64,000 bases of DNA from Algoriphagus sp. (GCA_029945945.1 JAQSDM010000001.1:229986-293985); one strand, 5' to 3'. Positions 33,989-42,953 are shown, counted from the stretch's first letter. The notes: generated from the letters alone by a model not told the origin. A program made the numbers and translations.

Positions 33989-34423
33989 TCAGGAAAATAC
34001 TCTGAGAGAAGTGCCGGTCAACTCCGTTTTGTATGATTTGAGTCCCTTGGAGCCTTTTGAGTTCAGCCCTTTTCCGTCCGTATCAAATCTTGCTCCGTGC
34101 TCCGGGCAATAGAATTCTCCTGAGGTAAAATTGACTTTCCTTTTTCCCTCATGGGAACATACCTGAGTGACAGCTGCAAATTCTGTGGTTGAAACTCTGG
34201 CAATTACGATCCCATTCTGGACTACGTAGTTTCCCACTGTATTCAACTTCGAAAAAGTCGGATCACCGAGGTCCAGAGCAAAGTCAATTACTAAAGGGAC
34301 TGAATCCATACTTTCATTGATGCAGCTGCTAAGAGCAGGTACCGAGCAATAGACTGCCAAAAGTGAAGCTCCTTTGAAACCCAGAGATTTCAGAAACTCC
34401 ATTCGGTTTATTTTCTCATTCAT
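33989..34423 (-). CDS. Rieske [2Fe-2S] protein, small, exported
   Basis: 144 residues. The N-terminus (NRMEFLKSLGFKGASLLAVY) is arranged like a Tat signal but keeps only one Arg, then has a lipobox-like LSSC. The Rieske cluster ligands are Cys89 and His91 (VCSHEG) and Cys106 and His109 (FYCPEHGARFD), so the 2Fe-2S centre is complete. The domain is shorter than in cytochrome bc proteins and lacks a membrane helix other than the signal, fitting a soluble or lipid-anchored electron carrier in the periplasm. It heads an operon with DUF5777 and YceI. Partners of electron transfer are not visible in the window. Confidence 0.9.
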   Translation of the reverse strand: MNEKINRMEFLKSLGFKGASLLAVYCSVPALSSCINESMDSVPLVIDFALDLGDPTFSKLNTVGNYVVQNGIVIARVSTTEFAAVTQVCSHEGKRKVNFTSGEFYCPEHGARFDTDGKGLNSKGSKGLKSYKTELTGTSLRVFS

Positions 34424-34584
34424 AGAATTGATTTTAGAGGGTTTTTTAAAGGTAGCCGCCTGTTTCTTTCACCCTCCTTAGGAATATCTTAAGATTGACT
34501 TAAAGAGGTTTATTTAATGAAATGGCTTTCCCGAATTGTTTCAGACCGGTATTCGACCTGATAGAAATCAGCTACAGAAGAAAA

Positions 34585-34612
34585 TAAACCCGAGAGAAAC
34601 TCCCGGGGATAT
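34585..34612 (-). terminator. Terminator after the porin gene
   Basis: Stem CCCGGGAG / CTCTCGGG (one mismatch) with a 3-base loop; on the minus strand it runs into TTTATTTTCTT. Confidence 0.7.
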
Positions 34613-34619
34613 CAGCTAT

Positions 34620-35966
34620 TCAAAAAGCAAATTGGTATTGCAACACAAGCATTCCTTTGCGGGAATCCGTGGAGTTTGAAACTAATTTCCCGTTGTCCCC
34701 TTCCACCAAAATTGGCCGGCTTTGGTAATCCAGAGAAAGTTTGGATCTATGTGACATTTGAAGCCAGTTGATTCCGATATCATATACTGCAAATGGATTT
34801 TCTACCCGTTCGTAGTCAGAAATGATCAATTGGGCATAAGGCTGAAGGGTACCGAGTTTTCCGAGCAAATCCTTTTTCATCAGATATCCGAATTGGGTGT
34901 AATAAACATTTCCTGTTCCGATCAGAGGAAAATTGTTTCCGGGTCCATTGAATGTGCCCTGAGAATTTACCCCGTTAGCAGGATTGATTGCTCCGCCATT
35001 TCTCAGGTAGTTCGGTCCAAAATCATAATCGATATAAGCCGCATAGGCTGTCAGGGCTGTTCCTTTTTCAGAGTTTATCGGAGCATCATAGAACACATCC
35101 AACCCAAACTGGCGGCTGGCTTGCTGGATTTTTGGTCCTTGAGTGGATTCTCTATACTCCATCGCATGATCCTGTGTGGCAAATCCACCTCCGATATTCA
35201 GCACTTTCTTCTTGCCTAAATAAGTACCCACCATGTAGGGAAGTTGGTTGCTTTCTTTATCCCAAAACTGCCACATCAGGTATCCCTGGTAATTCACAGC
35301 TGGAGCAGCTGTACTGTAATAGGCCAAATTTGATACTCCGTCAGGCAAGGTTGGAACTGGCGTTAAAGCTGTTTGGACAGGAAAAGGATTGGAAACCGAA
35401 AACCGATAATCCAGGCCGCCGAGTTGGCCTTTGGCATAGACTCCCAATTTTCTCACAAACTGATCCGTGATATCATTGGTAGACTCCTCGATAAACGGCA
35501 GATCCAACCCAAGAATACTTCCTACAGAAGAGGATGAATAGCGAACTGTTCCATTCCAACCATGTAATCCTGCTCCTAATGTGAGTTTCTTTGGAACAAC
35601 CGCATATTCAGCGGTGACATCATGCAGGAATAAACCTGGTTTGCGACCGGAAAGTGACCCGAAACTATTGATTCCAAACTGGGTATAGACGAATATATGA
35701 TCCGTCACCTGACCCATTACCTGATAGCGAACTCTTCTTAATCCAACATCAAAAGCATTTTCTTTGGCCGTTCCATAGACTGTAGATCCCGGGTTGAAAT
35801 CCGTATATCTCACCCATATCTGAGCCAGCCCTGTTCCTTTGATGTACCGTGTTTTTTCTTCGTTGAGGAACACTTTCAGTTCCGCGTCTCCTTGGGCCGA
35901 GACTTGTCCGACTTTTCCCATCACCAGAATTAATCCAATGAAAAGGTATTTCAAATAGCTGTTCAT
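34620..35966 (-). CDS. Outer-membrane porin
   Basis: 448 residues from ATG 35966, chosen because MNSYLKYLFIGLILVMGKVG is a proper signal peptide; nine extra upstream codons are not needed. Strands such as GTGLAQIWVRYTDFNPGSTV, FVYTQFGINSFGSLSGRKPG and the final KGMLVLQYQFAF (terminal Phe) are those of 16-18-stranded porins related to the phosphate-selective porin O/P group. The SSS-containing loop RYSSSSVGSILGLDLPF may constrict the pore. The solute is not predictable; position directly after the SulP/Dab genes suggests an anion such as bicarbonate (inference). A weak hairpin at 36001-36021 partly separates it from sulP. Confidence 0.75.
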   Translation of the reverse strand: MNSYLKYLFIGLILVMGKVGQVSAQGDAELKVFLNEEKTRYIKGTGLAQIWVRYTDFNPGSTVYGTAKENAFDVGLRRVRYQVMGQVTDHIFVYTQFGINSFGSLSGRKPGLFLHDVTAEYAVVPKKLTLGAGLHGWNGTVRYSSSSVGSILGLDLPFIEESTNDITDQFVRKLGVYAKGQLGGLDYRFSVSNPFPVQTALTPVPTLPDGVSNLAYYSTAAPAVNYQGYLMWQFWDKESNQLPYMVGTYLGKKKVLNIGGGFATQDHAMEYRESTQGPKIQQASRQFGLDVFYDAPINSEKGTALTAYAAYIDYDFGPNYLRNGGAINPANGVNSQGTFNGPGNNFPLIGTGNVYYTQFGYLMKKDLLGKLGTLQPYAQLIISDYERVENPFAVYDIGINWLQMSHRSKLSLDYQSRPILVEGDNGKLVSNSTDSRKGMLVLQYQFAF

Positions 35967-36000
35967 GACTTTTTCGTTCCGAAATACCAACAAAACTCCA

Positions 36001-36021
36001 GGGCACCCCTATGAGGTGCCC
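36001..36021 (-). terminator. Hairpin between sulP and porin (weak terminator or attenuator)
   Basis: Arms GGGCACC and GGTGCCC with a 7-base loop, followed on the minus strand by TGGAGTTTTGTT. The T-run is poor, so partial readthrough from sulP into the porin gene is likely. Confidence 0.5.
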
Positions 36022-36056
36022 GGAGCAGGTTTTCCAGGTTTGAAATAGTGAATGAT

Positions 36057-37658
36057 TTATTTTGAAGTAGCTACTACTTTTCTGGCAGCCAAGTGATGGT
36101 CAGAAACCGGCGTGTGCTTATCCAAACCGATGATCTTGACATGTCCTCCGAGTTCTTCGTACTCATGCTTGAAGTGATGAATATTTTCCATTACGGAGTG
36201 ATCAACCACCTTTGTATTTTTAAAGTCAATGGTCACATTGAAACCAGCAGGAATAGATTCAAGCTTGGTTTTAATACCCAGGAAATTGGAGAAAATTGCT
36301 GCCTTGTCGATTTCAACCAAGTATTCATTCCCTTCGAAAGAAACGAGCGTAGGTGCTTTGAATAGAGAACTAACTGGGGCACCATGGAACAAATGGATGA
36401 CTATTTTCAGAATAATACCTGCCGCAATTCCAACCAACAGATCCTCGAAAATCGTGAAAGCGATCGTCACCAGGAAGATAGCAAGTTGCTCTTTTCCGAT
36501 TCGGAAGGTATTCACAAACTCCTTAGGGTGGGTTAATTTGATACCCACTGTGATCAACATTGCAGCCAGAGCAGCATTTGGAATCATCTCAATTACCGGA
36601 GTTGCAACCAAAACGAAAATCAGGATAAAGAAACCATGAAAGAAGTTGGCCCAACGGGTTTTTGCTCCACTTGTTACGTTAGCTGAACTACGAGCCACTT
36701 CAGAGATCATCGGCATTCCGCCCAATAATGCTGCAAACGTATTTCCAACACCCACTGCGATCAGGTCCTTATCATTATTTGATTTTCTTCTGAAAGGATC
36801 TACCATGTCTATAGCTTTCACTGTAAGAAGGGATTCAAGAGTTCCCACCAAAGCAAACATGATTACATATTTGATGAAAGTCCCAGTTTGGGAGATACCT
36901 GAGAAATCAGCATTAAAACTCACATTTTCAACAAGATTACCGATGTGAAGCAAAGCGTAAGGAGGCTCTGTATGAGCAAAGTCCATTGCCAATTCGGAAG
37001 GAATAGCTACAATCAAAACCATCAAAGGAGCCGGTATTTTGCCTAATTTGAAGTCTTTCAAATAGGGCCAGCCTAACATAATCGCAAGGCTATACAGACC
37101 AATCATGGTGGCTCGAGGATCGAAATTTGCCAAAAACATAGGAATGGAAGTGATCATCTCCGGAATACTCAGCCCTTTATACAAATCAGGGTTAACATCC
37201 AACAGAATCGGTATTTGCTTCGCAATAATGATAATTCCGATTGCAGCCAGCATGCCGTGAATGGCAGAAAGCGGGAAGATATCTGCAAGTTTACCCAACT
37301 TGAAAACACCGAACAGGATCTGAACTAAACCGGCTACGACCATTGCGCCAAGCGCCAGTTTCCAACCGGTCTCTCCACCACCGAAATCAGCAACCGATCC
37401 GGCTACCACCACAATCAATCCGGCCGCAGGGCCTTTAATTGTTAATCTTGATCCCGACATGAAGCTGACCAGAATACCTCCTATGATTGCAGTCAGCAGA
37501 CCCATGATTGGAGGGAAATCAGAAGCTTTTGCAATTCCCAAACTTAGGGGCATCGCCAATAGAAATACAACAAATCCTGCGGAGGCATCTGAGGTGAAAT
37601 TTTGTTTAAACCCTTCCCAACCGTCTTTAGGTATTTGGAGTTTTGGAGTGTGTTTCAT
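36057..37658 (-). CDS. SulP family anion transporter with STAS domain (possible bicarbonate carrier)
   Basis: 533 residues. The SulP core starts DASAGFVVFLLAMPLSLGIA and includes GSRLTIKGPAAGLIVVVAGS, VAIPSELAMDFAH and LLGGMPMISEVARSSANVTS, giving about 10-14 membrane spans. A short C-terminal STAS-like domain (FNVTIDFKNTKVVDHSVMEN, then GGHVKIIGLD) follows. The family imports sulfate, bicarbonate or other anions, often with Na+ (BicA type). It lies 51 bases downstream of dabB in the same direction, in a probable dabA-dabB-sulP operon, which makes bicarbonate the favoured substrate. Sulfate remains possible, since the specificity residues cannot be judged by eye. Confidence 0.9.
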   Translation of the reverse strand: MKHTPKLQIPKDGWEGFKQNFTSDASAGFVVFLLAMPLSLGIAKASDFPPIMGLLTAIIGGILVSFMSGSRLTIKGPAAGLIVVVAGSVADFGGGETGWKLALGAMVVAGLVQILFGVFKLGKLADIFPLSAIHGMLAAIGIIIIAKQIPILLDVNPDLYKGLSIPEMITSIPMFLANFDPRATMIGLYSLAIMLGWPYLKDFKLGKIPAPLMVLIVAIPSELAMDFAHTEPPYALLHIGNLVENVSFNADFSGISQTGTFIKYVIMFALVGTLESLLTVKAIDMVDPFRRKSNNDKDLIAVGVGNTFAALLGGMPMISEVARSSANVTSGAKTRWANFFHGFFILIFVLVATPVIEMIPNAALAAMLITVGIKLTHPKEFVNTFRIGKEQLAIFLVTIAFTIFEDLLVGIAAGIILKIVIHLFHGAPVSSLFKAPTLVSFEGNEYLVEIDKAAIFSNFLGIKTKLESIPAGFNVTIDFKNTKVVDHSVMENIHHFKHEYEELGGHVKIIGLDKHTPVSDHHLAARKVVATSK

Positions 37659-37709
37659 TTTTAGAATATTTTAGAGGAAGAAGGGATTCCCTTTTCCTTG
37701 TTGGATGAC

Positions 37710-39662
37710 TTAATTGAGTTGATCTGAGGAACTATTGAATGGTGAAATGCTTCCTTTTTTCAAGACTGAACCCATGGATAAAATCCGCTTTTGGGAATTC
37801 ATTGTATCCGGAAGAAGTGTTGGTTTTTTACTTCCCATAAACAAGCGGGCGAAGATTCTCATCGTCACGATCCCTTCCATGACAAATGCAATTGCTGCAA
37901 ACAGGGCCAGCAAAAACTGATCGTCACCGATATGGGAATAGAGAAGATCTTCACCCAGAAACGTTGGAGAAATCGGGAAACCCATCAGTCCCAATGCGCT
38001 GATCAGGAAGAGAAATGACAAAACTGGATAGTGCTTCACATAGCCCTGGTATTCGAAAAGGCCGGATTGACCTGTCTCGCGCTTGAGATAGCTAATAATC
38101 AACAAGCCACTCAGACCAAACACTACTACTCCGCTGAGGTATATTGCTATTTCATCCCAGGCAAAGAGCTCATTCTCTGCGATTGCCAATACCATCCATA
38201 AATGGTTCATGATCAGCAAAGTCCAGCTCAATCGGGCTGACCTTCTTTCCGAAAATGCTTTCAACACCATCAATAAAGCGATGAAGGAAAAGACGAAAGG
38301 CAGGTAGAAATGAATACTTGATGGAATGGTATAGCCAATAATTAAAAGGCCGATTCCTATCAAATAACTTGGGAGGAAATAGTACAGAACAGTCTTGTAT
38401 GTCAGGAAATCCAGTTTATGCCCGATGTTCTTGAAAGGCCTGAAAACCATTCGATTGATCAGTTTGTCAAGATTCCATTCCTTCAGGCTCCAGATGTAGA
38501 AGGAAAGTTTAAGTTTCGAAGTGAATCCTGATTTTTGATCTTTAGCTTTTGGCTCAAAACCATAAAACTGCTCCCTGATCAGATAACTTACAATCGAAGG
38601 AGAAACCAGCAATTGATAGGTTCTCAGGAAAGCGTTTCCCATGAAGTGAATCAAAGCCAGCACTTCCAATCCTGCCGCCACTTCGATAAACATAATCCCT
38701 ATCTGAGTCAGAGATGCGTAGCCAATCTGCGTTTTAACCGAAGTTTGTACTCGGGCAATCATCGTAGAAAGGATCGCAGTAGTCAACCCAATTAAAGCAA
38801 TAATTACCCTGACCACGATTTGATTTTCCCAGAAAGGAAATGTCCTTAATAATAAGAATACTCCCAGGTGAACGGAAAGTGATCCGTAGAAAATCGCAGA
38901 AGATGGAGTTGGTCCTTCCATCGCTCTGGGTAACCAGGAACTAAATGGAAATTGAGCGGATTTTGCAGCTGCTGCCAAAAGCAACATCAGCGAAATAAAT
39001 AGCCCTACCCCAGAATGCCCCATCAAATGCTCGTGAACCAATTCGGCGTTGCTCAGTTTGAGGAAAGTTATATTCTCATGCCAAAGATGGTGACTGGCCC
39101 ACATCGCAAGGATGATTCCTACATCACCTATTCGATAGATCGAGAAGACTTTAATAGCATTTCGGGTCGGAAGGTAATTTTCCCTGTAGAAAGCCACCAA
39201 GAGAAACGAAGAAAGCCCCAATATTTCCCAACCCACAAAAAGCGTTTCGAAGTTACCTGCCAAAACCGTGATGTTGAATCCCAAATAGAAGAACAACACT
39301 GTATTGAAGAATCTCTTATATCCGCTCTCACGATGCAGGTAATATCTGCTGTAAAATGTAATCAGAAACGTCAAAAGCGCTCCCATTACTACATATACTG
39401 CACCTACCCGGTCGAAGAAAAAGTCAATCAAAAACTCAAAATCCTCCGTTTTGTATAGAGTTAATTCCTTCAAATTGAGTGTTTCAAATCCTTGAATCCC
39501 CCAAAAAATGAGGAATACAAAAACGCTGACCAAATTCAATCCGGCAGTATAGAATGCAACGCGGGAAAGCAAATGCTCTTTTCGCTCAGGGATCATCAAG
39601 CTTATCACAAAACCCACGAGAGGTATCCCAATCATGAATTGAATCCAGGCTGATAGTTCCAT
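37710..39662 (-). CDS. dabB: DabB: NuoL/MrpA-like membrane subunit of the DAB inorganic-carbon pump
   Basis: 650 residues with about 14-16 membrane spans. The proton-antiporter family core is recognisable: FVGWEILGLSSFLLVAFYRE, AKSAQFPFSSWLPRAMEGPT (with the conserved Lys before SAQFPFSSWLP) and HLGVFLLLRTFPF. It starts on the last base of the dabA stop (TAATG), so the two are cotranslated. In the characterised DAB systems the membrane subunit uses a cation gradient to drive DabA so that CO2 is converted to bicarbonate in one direction. Without the neighbour it would be annotated as an NADH-quinone oxidoreductase L-like subunit; no other Nuo or Mrp gene is present, which favours DabB. Confidence 0.92.
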   Translation of the reverse strand: MELSAWIQFMIGIPLVGFVISLMIPERKEHLLSRVAFYTAGLNLVSVFVFLIFWGIQGFETLNLKELTLYKTEDFEFLIDFFFDRVGAVYVVMGALLTFLITFYSRYYLHRESGYKRFFNTVLFFYLGFNITVLAGNFETLFVGWEILGLSSFLLVAFYRENYLPTRNAIKVFSIYRIGDVGIILAMWASHHLWHENITFLKLSNAELVHEHLMGHSGVGLFISLMLLLAAAAKSAQFPFSSWLPRAMEGPTPSSAIFYGSLSVHLGVFLLLRTFPFWENQIVVRVIIALIGLTTAILSTMIARVQTSVKTQIGYASLTQIGIMFIEVAAGLEVLALIHFMGNAFLRTYQLLVSPSIVSYLIREQFYGFEPKAKDQKSGFTSKLKLSFYIWSLKEWNLDKLINRMVFRPFKNIGHKLDFLTYKTVLYYFLPSYLIGIGLLIIGYTIPSSIHFYLPFVFSFIALLMVLKAFSERRSARLSWTLLIMNHLWMVLAIAENELFAWDEIAIYLSGVVVFGLSGLLIISYLKRETGQSGLFEYQGYVKHYPVLSFLFLISALGLMGFPISPTFLGEDLLYSHIGDDQFLLALFAAIAFVMEGIVTMRIFARLFMGSKKPTLLPDTMNSQKRILSMGSVLKKGSISPFNSSSDQLN

Positions 39663-42160
39663 TATAAGGAGTCTATTAAGTAAACAGGAAGATTCTCGTC
39701 AGAGCTCATCAACTTGTCCTTCAGATGGTCAATTTGATCGATATGAGCCTTTGGTACATATTTCACAAACCCTCCGTCCCGATAGTAATTGAATACTTTG
39801 GTTCTCGGATCCAAGACCACGAAATGAACCCAGTAATTCTTGATCCATTCGTAGGTAGCAGGATTTTTCAAAAGCACATTCATCACCACCTCAGGCTCAT
39901 GCTCTACAATCAGCATCAATCGGATTGGATCATGAATCTCCACCATTTGATAAGGCAAACCTGTTCTCAAATCGCCGTCAGCACCATTTGCCACTCCGAT
40001 CAGACCCATCACGTTGTGTGGAAGTTTGGTGCCTGCTCCGAGCTTTTCATTGTCCATTTTGGAGAAATAATACTCCAGATTGATACCGCCACAGACCGGC
40101 GCAGCTGCTCCCAGAATTCTGGTCAAAGCAATTCCCTCGGGATCTTTTCGGTAATCGTATGAATTGAGGAATGCTCTCCTGTCAAGGAAAAGCCCTTTTA
40201 TCGTGGATTTCCTGGAAACAATGCAAAGACTGTTCGTCGCGTGGTTGTATTCAGGTCGAGGTTCGAATAGTGAGAAAGCTCTCTTTTTTACCTTTTCATG
40301 AAGGGAATCAAGTGTTTTAGATTTGGAAATCGTCGCAAATCTTCTGGATCGTTCCATTGCATTCACATCAAGTGATTGCGCAAATAGCTCCTGATTCATC
40401 CGGTGAAACATCAAGTTTGATTGACTCAAGATTTCAGTGTCGTAAAACATGATTTCATCCTTGGTTGTATCGTGCAATCCTCCCAAGAACTGGGTGGATT
40501 CAGGAATTTCAATTCCTCTTGACGTCAGGATTTCCCGAACCCTTGGATCATTGCCCATATGAGCAATCACCCGTGCATTTACGGAACCCGGACGGCCGGA
40601 ACAAGCACCACAATCATAACCTGCGTAATGGGTGTTATTGATACTAGAAGCTCCGTGGCCAATCATGTAAATGATCGGTGAAAACTTATCCAAAAGCCCG
40701 ATACTCTTCAGCAATCCTTCCACCCGATCAGCCATTTCGATGATCTTAAATCCTACCTGAAGGCCACCCTCCTCAACTCCCTCGTATTCGATCGTAAGAG
40801 TTCCATTTGGATCCATATGCTTGAAAGAAGAAACTTCCAATGCGGATGAAGATGGACGGAATATATTGCTCACCAGCTTTAAAGCTGACCAGAATCCTAA
40901 AGTCTGGGCACTTACCCAGCCACGGATCAGCGAGTGACTTGTCTGGTTGAAATGAGCGTCCGTTGCGAGTTTTTTATGATCTGCAGTTTCTTTGATCAGG
41001 TACTTCGGAGTCATTGGAGCCGGGCAAACTTTCGTGTGAAACTTGCCAAACTCTGGCTGGAAGTAGAATTCCACATTAAAGAAACCGGGGGTACCGTAGG
41101 TAGCACAGGCAGGATCCAGCAATTCTAAATGTCGACGGATCGAACACTCGCGATCATCAATGCAAAACATTGCCTGAAAACTTGGAGTGTCCGGAGATTG
41201 CACCATCGGCTTTACATATTTAATACCGGCCAAAACCTCATCGTAATAGCTCCATTCGTACGCTTCCTGCCACATTTGAAGCATCAGATCCTGCTGCTCA
41301 AAAGGACTGGTGACGAATAAATCCTGGGTTTTAACCGGAAATCTGATCCCGATTGGAATCCAGTTTTCGCCAAATTTTTGATCCAATGCATCTATTTCCA
41401 GAAGACATTCGAAGAGAATCAAGTCCTGAAGAGTAATCGTTTTGGAATCAAGCAATGACTCCGGTTGGCTCTCCAGCACTGAAACCATACCTGACCAACC
41501 CGGATGTGCAAATTGCTGATCAAAGAGGTACCAGCCGTATCCATCAGGGTTTCCTACCAGGATTTCCAAGACCTTTTCGATACTTAATTCAGGATCAAAA
41601 AGGAGATTTTTAGCACGGGTAGTTTTCAGAATTGAAGAGTAGCTTTCTTTCTGAATAGCTCGAATCGCATCCAAAAACCCATCTGAATTACCGGGGAAAG
41701 ACCAAATGGAAATTCCCTGATCCAGGTATGCCGAAAGGATTCTGAAAAGAAAGGGATGTGTTACCTTATCGAGATTGAAATGATATTCCGATCTCCAGTG
41801 GCCTCTGAATGATCCTACTTTAGAGGATACTTCAGGCTTCGATTTTTGGTCAAGAAGCTTAATGATCCAGTCATTTGACTCTTTTTCTCCAAAATGATCT
41901 ATGAGTACGTTTTGGAGTATTTCTCCTCTTATTTTTCCAGCTCTATAGAGAGCCCGGTATTCTTCCAGTGGCAAATAGCCTTTATATCCAAATTGAGTTC
42001 CTGCTTGCTTCAGAGCCTGATGAAAGGGCATATGCTGAAATGCATGCAGCGTATTATGGTGGACAAAGTCCTTTAGCGGTGCCTGGGCGGGGAGAAAATG
42101 CTTGAGTTCATGCAAAATCTCCTCGATGCCATTGGCACGAGCATCCTTAGTATGTTTCAT
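39662..42160 (-). CDS. dabA: DabA (DUF2309/UPF0753): zinc-dependent CO2-hydrating subunit of the DAB pump
   Basis: 832 residues from ATG 42160 (MKHTKDARANGIEEILHELK); thirteen codons further upstream are open but unlikely to be used. The zinc-site residues of the carbonic-anhydrase-like family can be placed: Cys333 and Asp335 in FCIDDREC, His502 in YMIGHGASS and Cys517 in YDCGACSG. The spacings (2, 167 and 15 residues) are close or equal to those of the characterised Halothiobacillus protein. The N-terminal FVHHNTLHAFQHMPFHQAL is also diagnostic. DabA with DabB takes up inorganic carbon, independent of ATP. In a heterotroph it would feed anaplerotic and fatty-acid carboxylases at low CO2. Confidence 0.95.
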   Translation of the reverse strand: MKHTKDARANGIEEILHELKHFLPAQAPLKDFVHHNTLHAFQHMPFHQALKQAGTQFGYKGYLPLEEYRALYRAGKIRGEILQNVLIDHFGEKESNDWIIKLLDQKSKPEVSSKVGSFRGHWRSEYHFNLDKVTHPFLFRILSAYLDQGISIWSFPGNSDGFLDAIRAIQKESYSSILKTTRAKNLLFDPELSIEKVLEILVGNPDGYGWYLFDQQFAHPGWSGMVSVLESQPESLLDSKTITLQDLILFECLLEIDALDQKFGENWIPIGIRFPVKTQDLFVTSPFEQQDLMLQMWQEAYEWSYYDEVLAGIKYVKPMVQSPDTPSFQAMFCIDDRECSIRRHLELLDPACATYGTPGFFNVEFYFQPEFGKFHTKVCPAPMTPKYLIKETADHKKLATDAHFNQTSHSLIRGWVSAQTLGFWSALKLVSNIFRPSSSALEVSSFKHMDPNGTLTIEYEGVEEGGLQVGFKIIEMADRVEGLLKSIGLLDKFSPIIYMIGHGASSINNTHYAGYDCGACSGRPGSVNARVIAHMGNDPRVREILTSRGIEIPESTQFLGGLHDTTKDEIMFYDTEILSQSNLMFHRMNQELFAQSLDVNAMERSRRFATISKSKTLDSLHEKVKKRAFSLFEPRPEYNHATNSLCIVSRKSTIKGLFLDRRAFLNSYDYRKDPEGIALTRILGAAAPVCGGINLEYYFSKMDNEKLGAGTKLPHNVMGLIGVANGADGDLRTGLPYQMVEIHDPIRLMLIVEHEPEVVMNVLLKNPATYEWIKNYWVHFVVLDPRTKVFNYYRDGGFVKYVPKAHIDQIDHLKDKLMSSDENLPVYLIDSL

Positions 42161-42218
42161 GTAAATTAAATCTGAGTGTATAATGAATCCTCCCAACAAT
42201 AATTATTGCTGAAATTTT

Positions 42219-42238
42219 TTTTCGGCAATAGCCGAAAA
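42219..42238. other. 8 bp hairpin in the dabA leader
   Basis: Arms TTTTCGGC and GCCGAAAA with a 4-base loop lie 59 bases before the dabA ATG. On the minus strand the stem is followed by A residues, not T, so it is not a standard terminator for the upstream gene; it may be an mRNA-leader structure. Confidence 0.4.
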
Positions 42239-42262
42239 TTCATCGCCTGATGGGGCTAAAAA

Positions 42263-42625
42263 TTAACTCAGATGCGTCTTCCAGGAATGGAAGAGGTCGT
42301 ACAGATGGGGATTATTGCGGGTCTTCCTATAATCCACATAGAATAAGGAAGTGTCAGCAACATAATAAAATGAAGTAGTTTGGAAACTGCTATCAATGAA
42401 TAGATCAAGAAAATCAATTTCTTTCTCTTCAGTTTCAAGCTTTCTTGCTAATTGAGGAAAATTCGGTTCTGAGGAAAAAAGGTGAAGATTTTCACCATTG
42501 GTATTTAAGTCTTCTGAAAAAGCAATTAAATCCGATGGGGAAATCGCAACAGCCTCCAAAGCAGGACCTTGGAAGACCAAAGTCAGCCGAAGTAAAAATG
42601 GAAGAAGGCTAATTAATAGTTGCAT
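42263..42625 (-). CDS. Small exported protein of unknown function
   Basis: 120 residues. The first 24 (MQLLISLLPFLLRLTLVFQG) act as a signal peptide. The mature part is acidic (SEDLNTNGENLHLFSSEPNF, ETEEKEIDFLDLFIDSSFQT), then aromatic (TSFYYVADTSLFYVDYRKTR). No family is recognised. A good Bacteroidota promoter (GTTG at 42669-42672, 18 bases, TACCTTTG at 42643-42650) stands 18 bases before the ATG, which supports a real gene. It is upstream of dabA in the same direction, 102 bases apart, and could be cotranscribed. Confidence 0.6.
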   Translation of the reverse strand: MQLLISLLPFLLRLTLVFQGPALEAVAISPSDLIAFSEDLNTNGENLHLFSSEPNFPQLARKLETEEKEIDFLDLFIDSSFQTTSFYYVADTSLFYVDYRKTRNNPHLYDLFHSWKTHLS

Positions 42626-42642
42626 TTTTGACTAAACGAAAT

Positions 42643-42672
42643 CAAAGGTAGAAATAATTCCAAAATTCCAAC
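42643..42672 (-). promoter_or_regulatory. Bacteroidota-type promoter of the small exported protein
   Basis: GTTG (-33) and TACCTTTG (-7, perfect TAnnTTTG) separated by 18 bases, reading the minus strand towards the ATG at 42625. Confidence 0.55.
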
Positions 42673-42814
42673 TTAAGGCTAAAAAAATTATTGAATCCGC
42701 TAAAAATGAGTCATTTGATCATTAAAAATGAAATTTACTTGGATTTATAGCCACATAAGGACAAAATCAAATTTCCCTTTCCTTCCGAATTCAGGTTTCT
42801 TTATCCACTTTTTA

Positions 42815-42845
42815 CAAAAAAATACCCCGATTTAATAAACCGAGG
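42815..42845 (-). terminator. Rho-independent terminator of the candidate small RNA
   Basis: On the minus strand CCTCGGTTTA / AAATCGGGG forms a 9 bp stem (two G-U pairs) with a 3-4-base loop, followed by TATTTTTTT. No annotated gene ends nearby on this strand; the DUF2807 gene terminates 350 bases earlier with its own hairpin. Confidence 0.75.
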
Positions 42846-42872
42846 TCAGGTGGTGATGAAAACAACTTTTTC

Positions 42873-42953
42873 TTATTTCCTTATTTCAGTATTGCCACTG
42901 GTGTCAATACTGTTAGCGGCATAAGGAGAACCGTTATTTTTTTTCTGATTCAT
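42873..42953 (-). CDS. 26-residue polar peptide inside the candidate small RNA
   Basis: ATG at 42953 with GGAG 6 bases before it; the peptide reads MNQKKNNGSPYAANSIDTSG then NTEIRK and stops at 42873. It is hydrophilic with no signal or membrane span. The region of hairpin 42887-42912 lies within its codons, so either the RNA structure or the peptide, or both, may be what matters. Too short for a family assignment. Confidence 0.3.
   Translation of the reverse strand: MNQKKNNGSPYAANSIDTSGNTEIRK
42887..42912. repeat. Near-perfect 26-base palindrome
   Basis: Eight outer pairs (CAGTATTG / CAATACTG), one mismatch, then CAC / GTG: 11 of 12 positions are symmetric. It could be a hairpin in the small transcript or a protein-binding site. 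Confidence 0.7.

Noticed and set aside
37710..39662. Respiratory complex I subunit NuoL
   Set aside because: It is directly coupled to dabA and no other nuo gene is present, so DabB is the better call.
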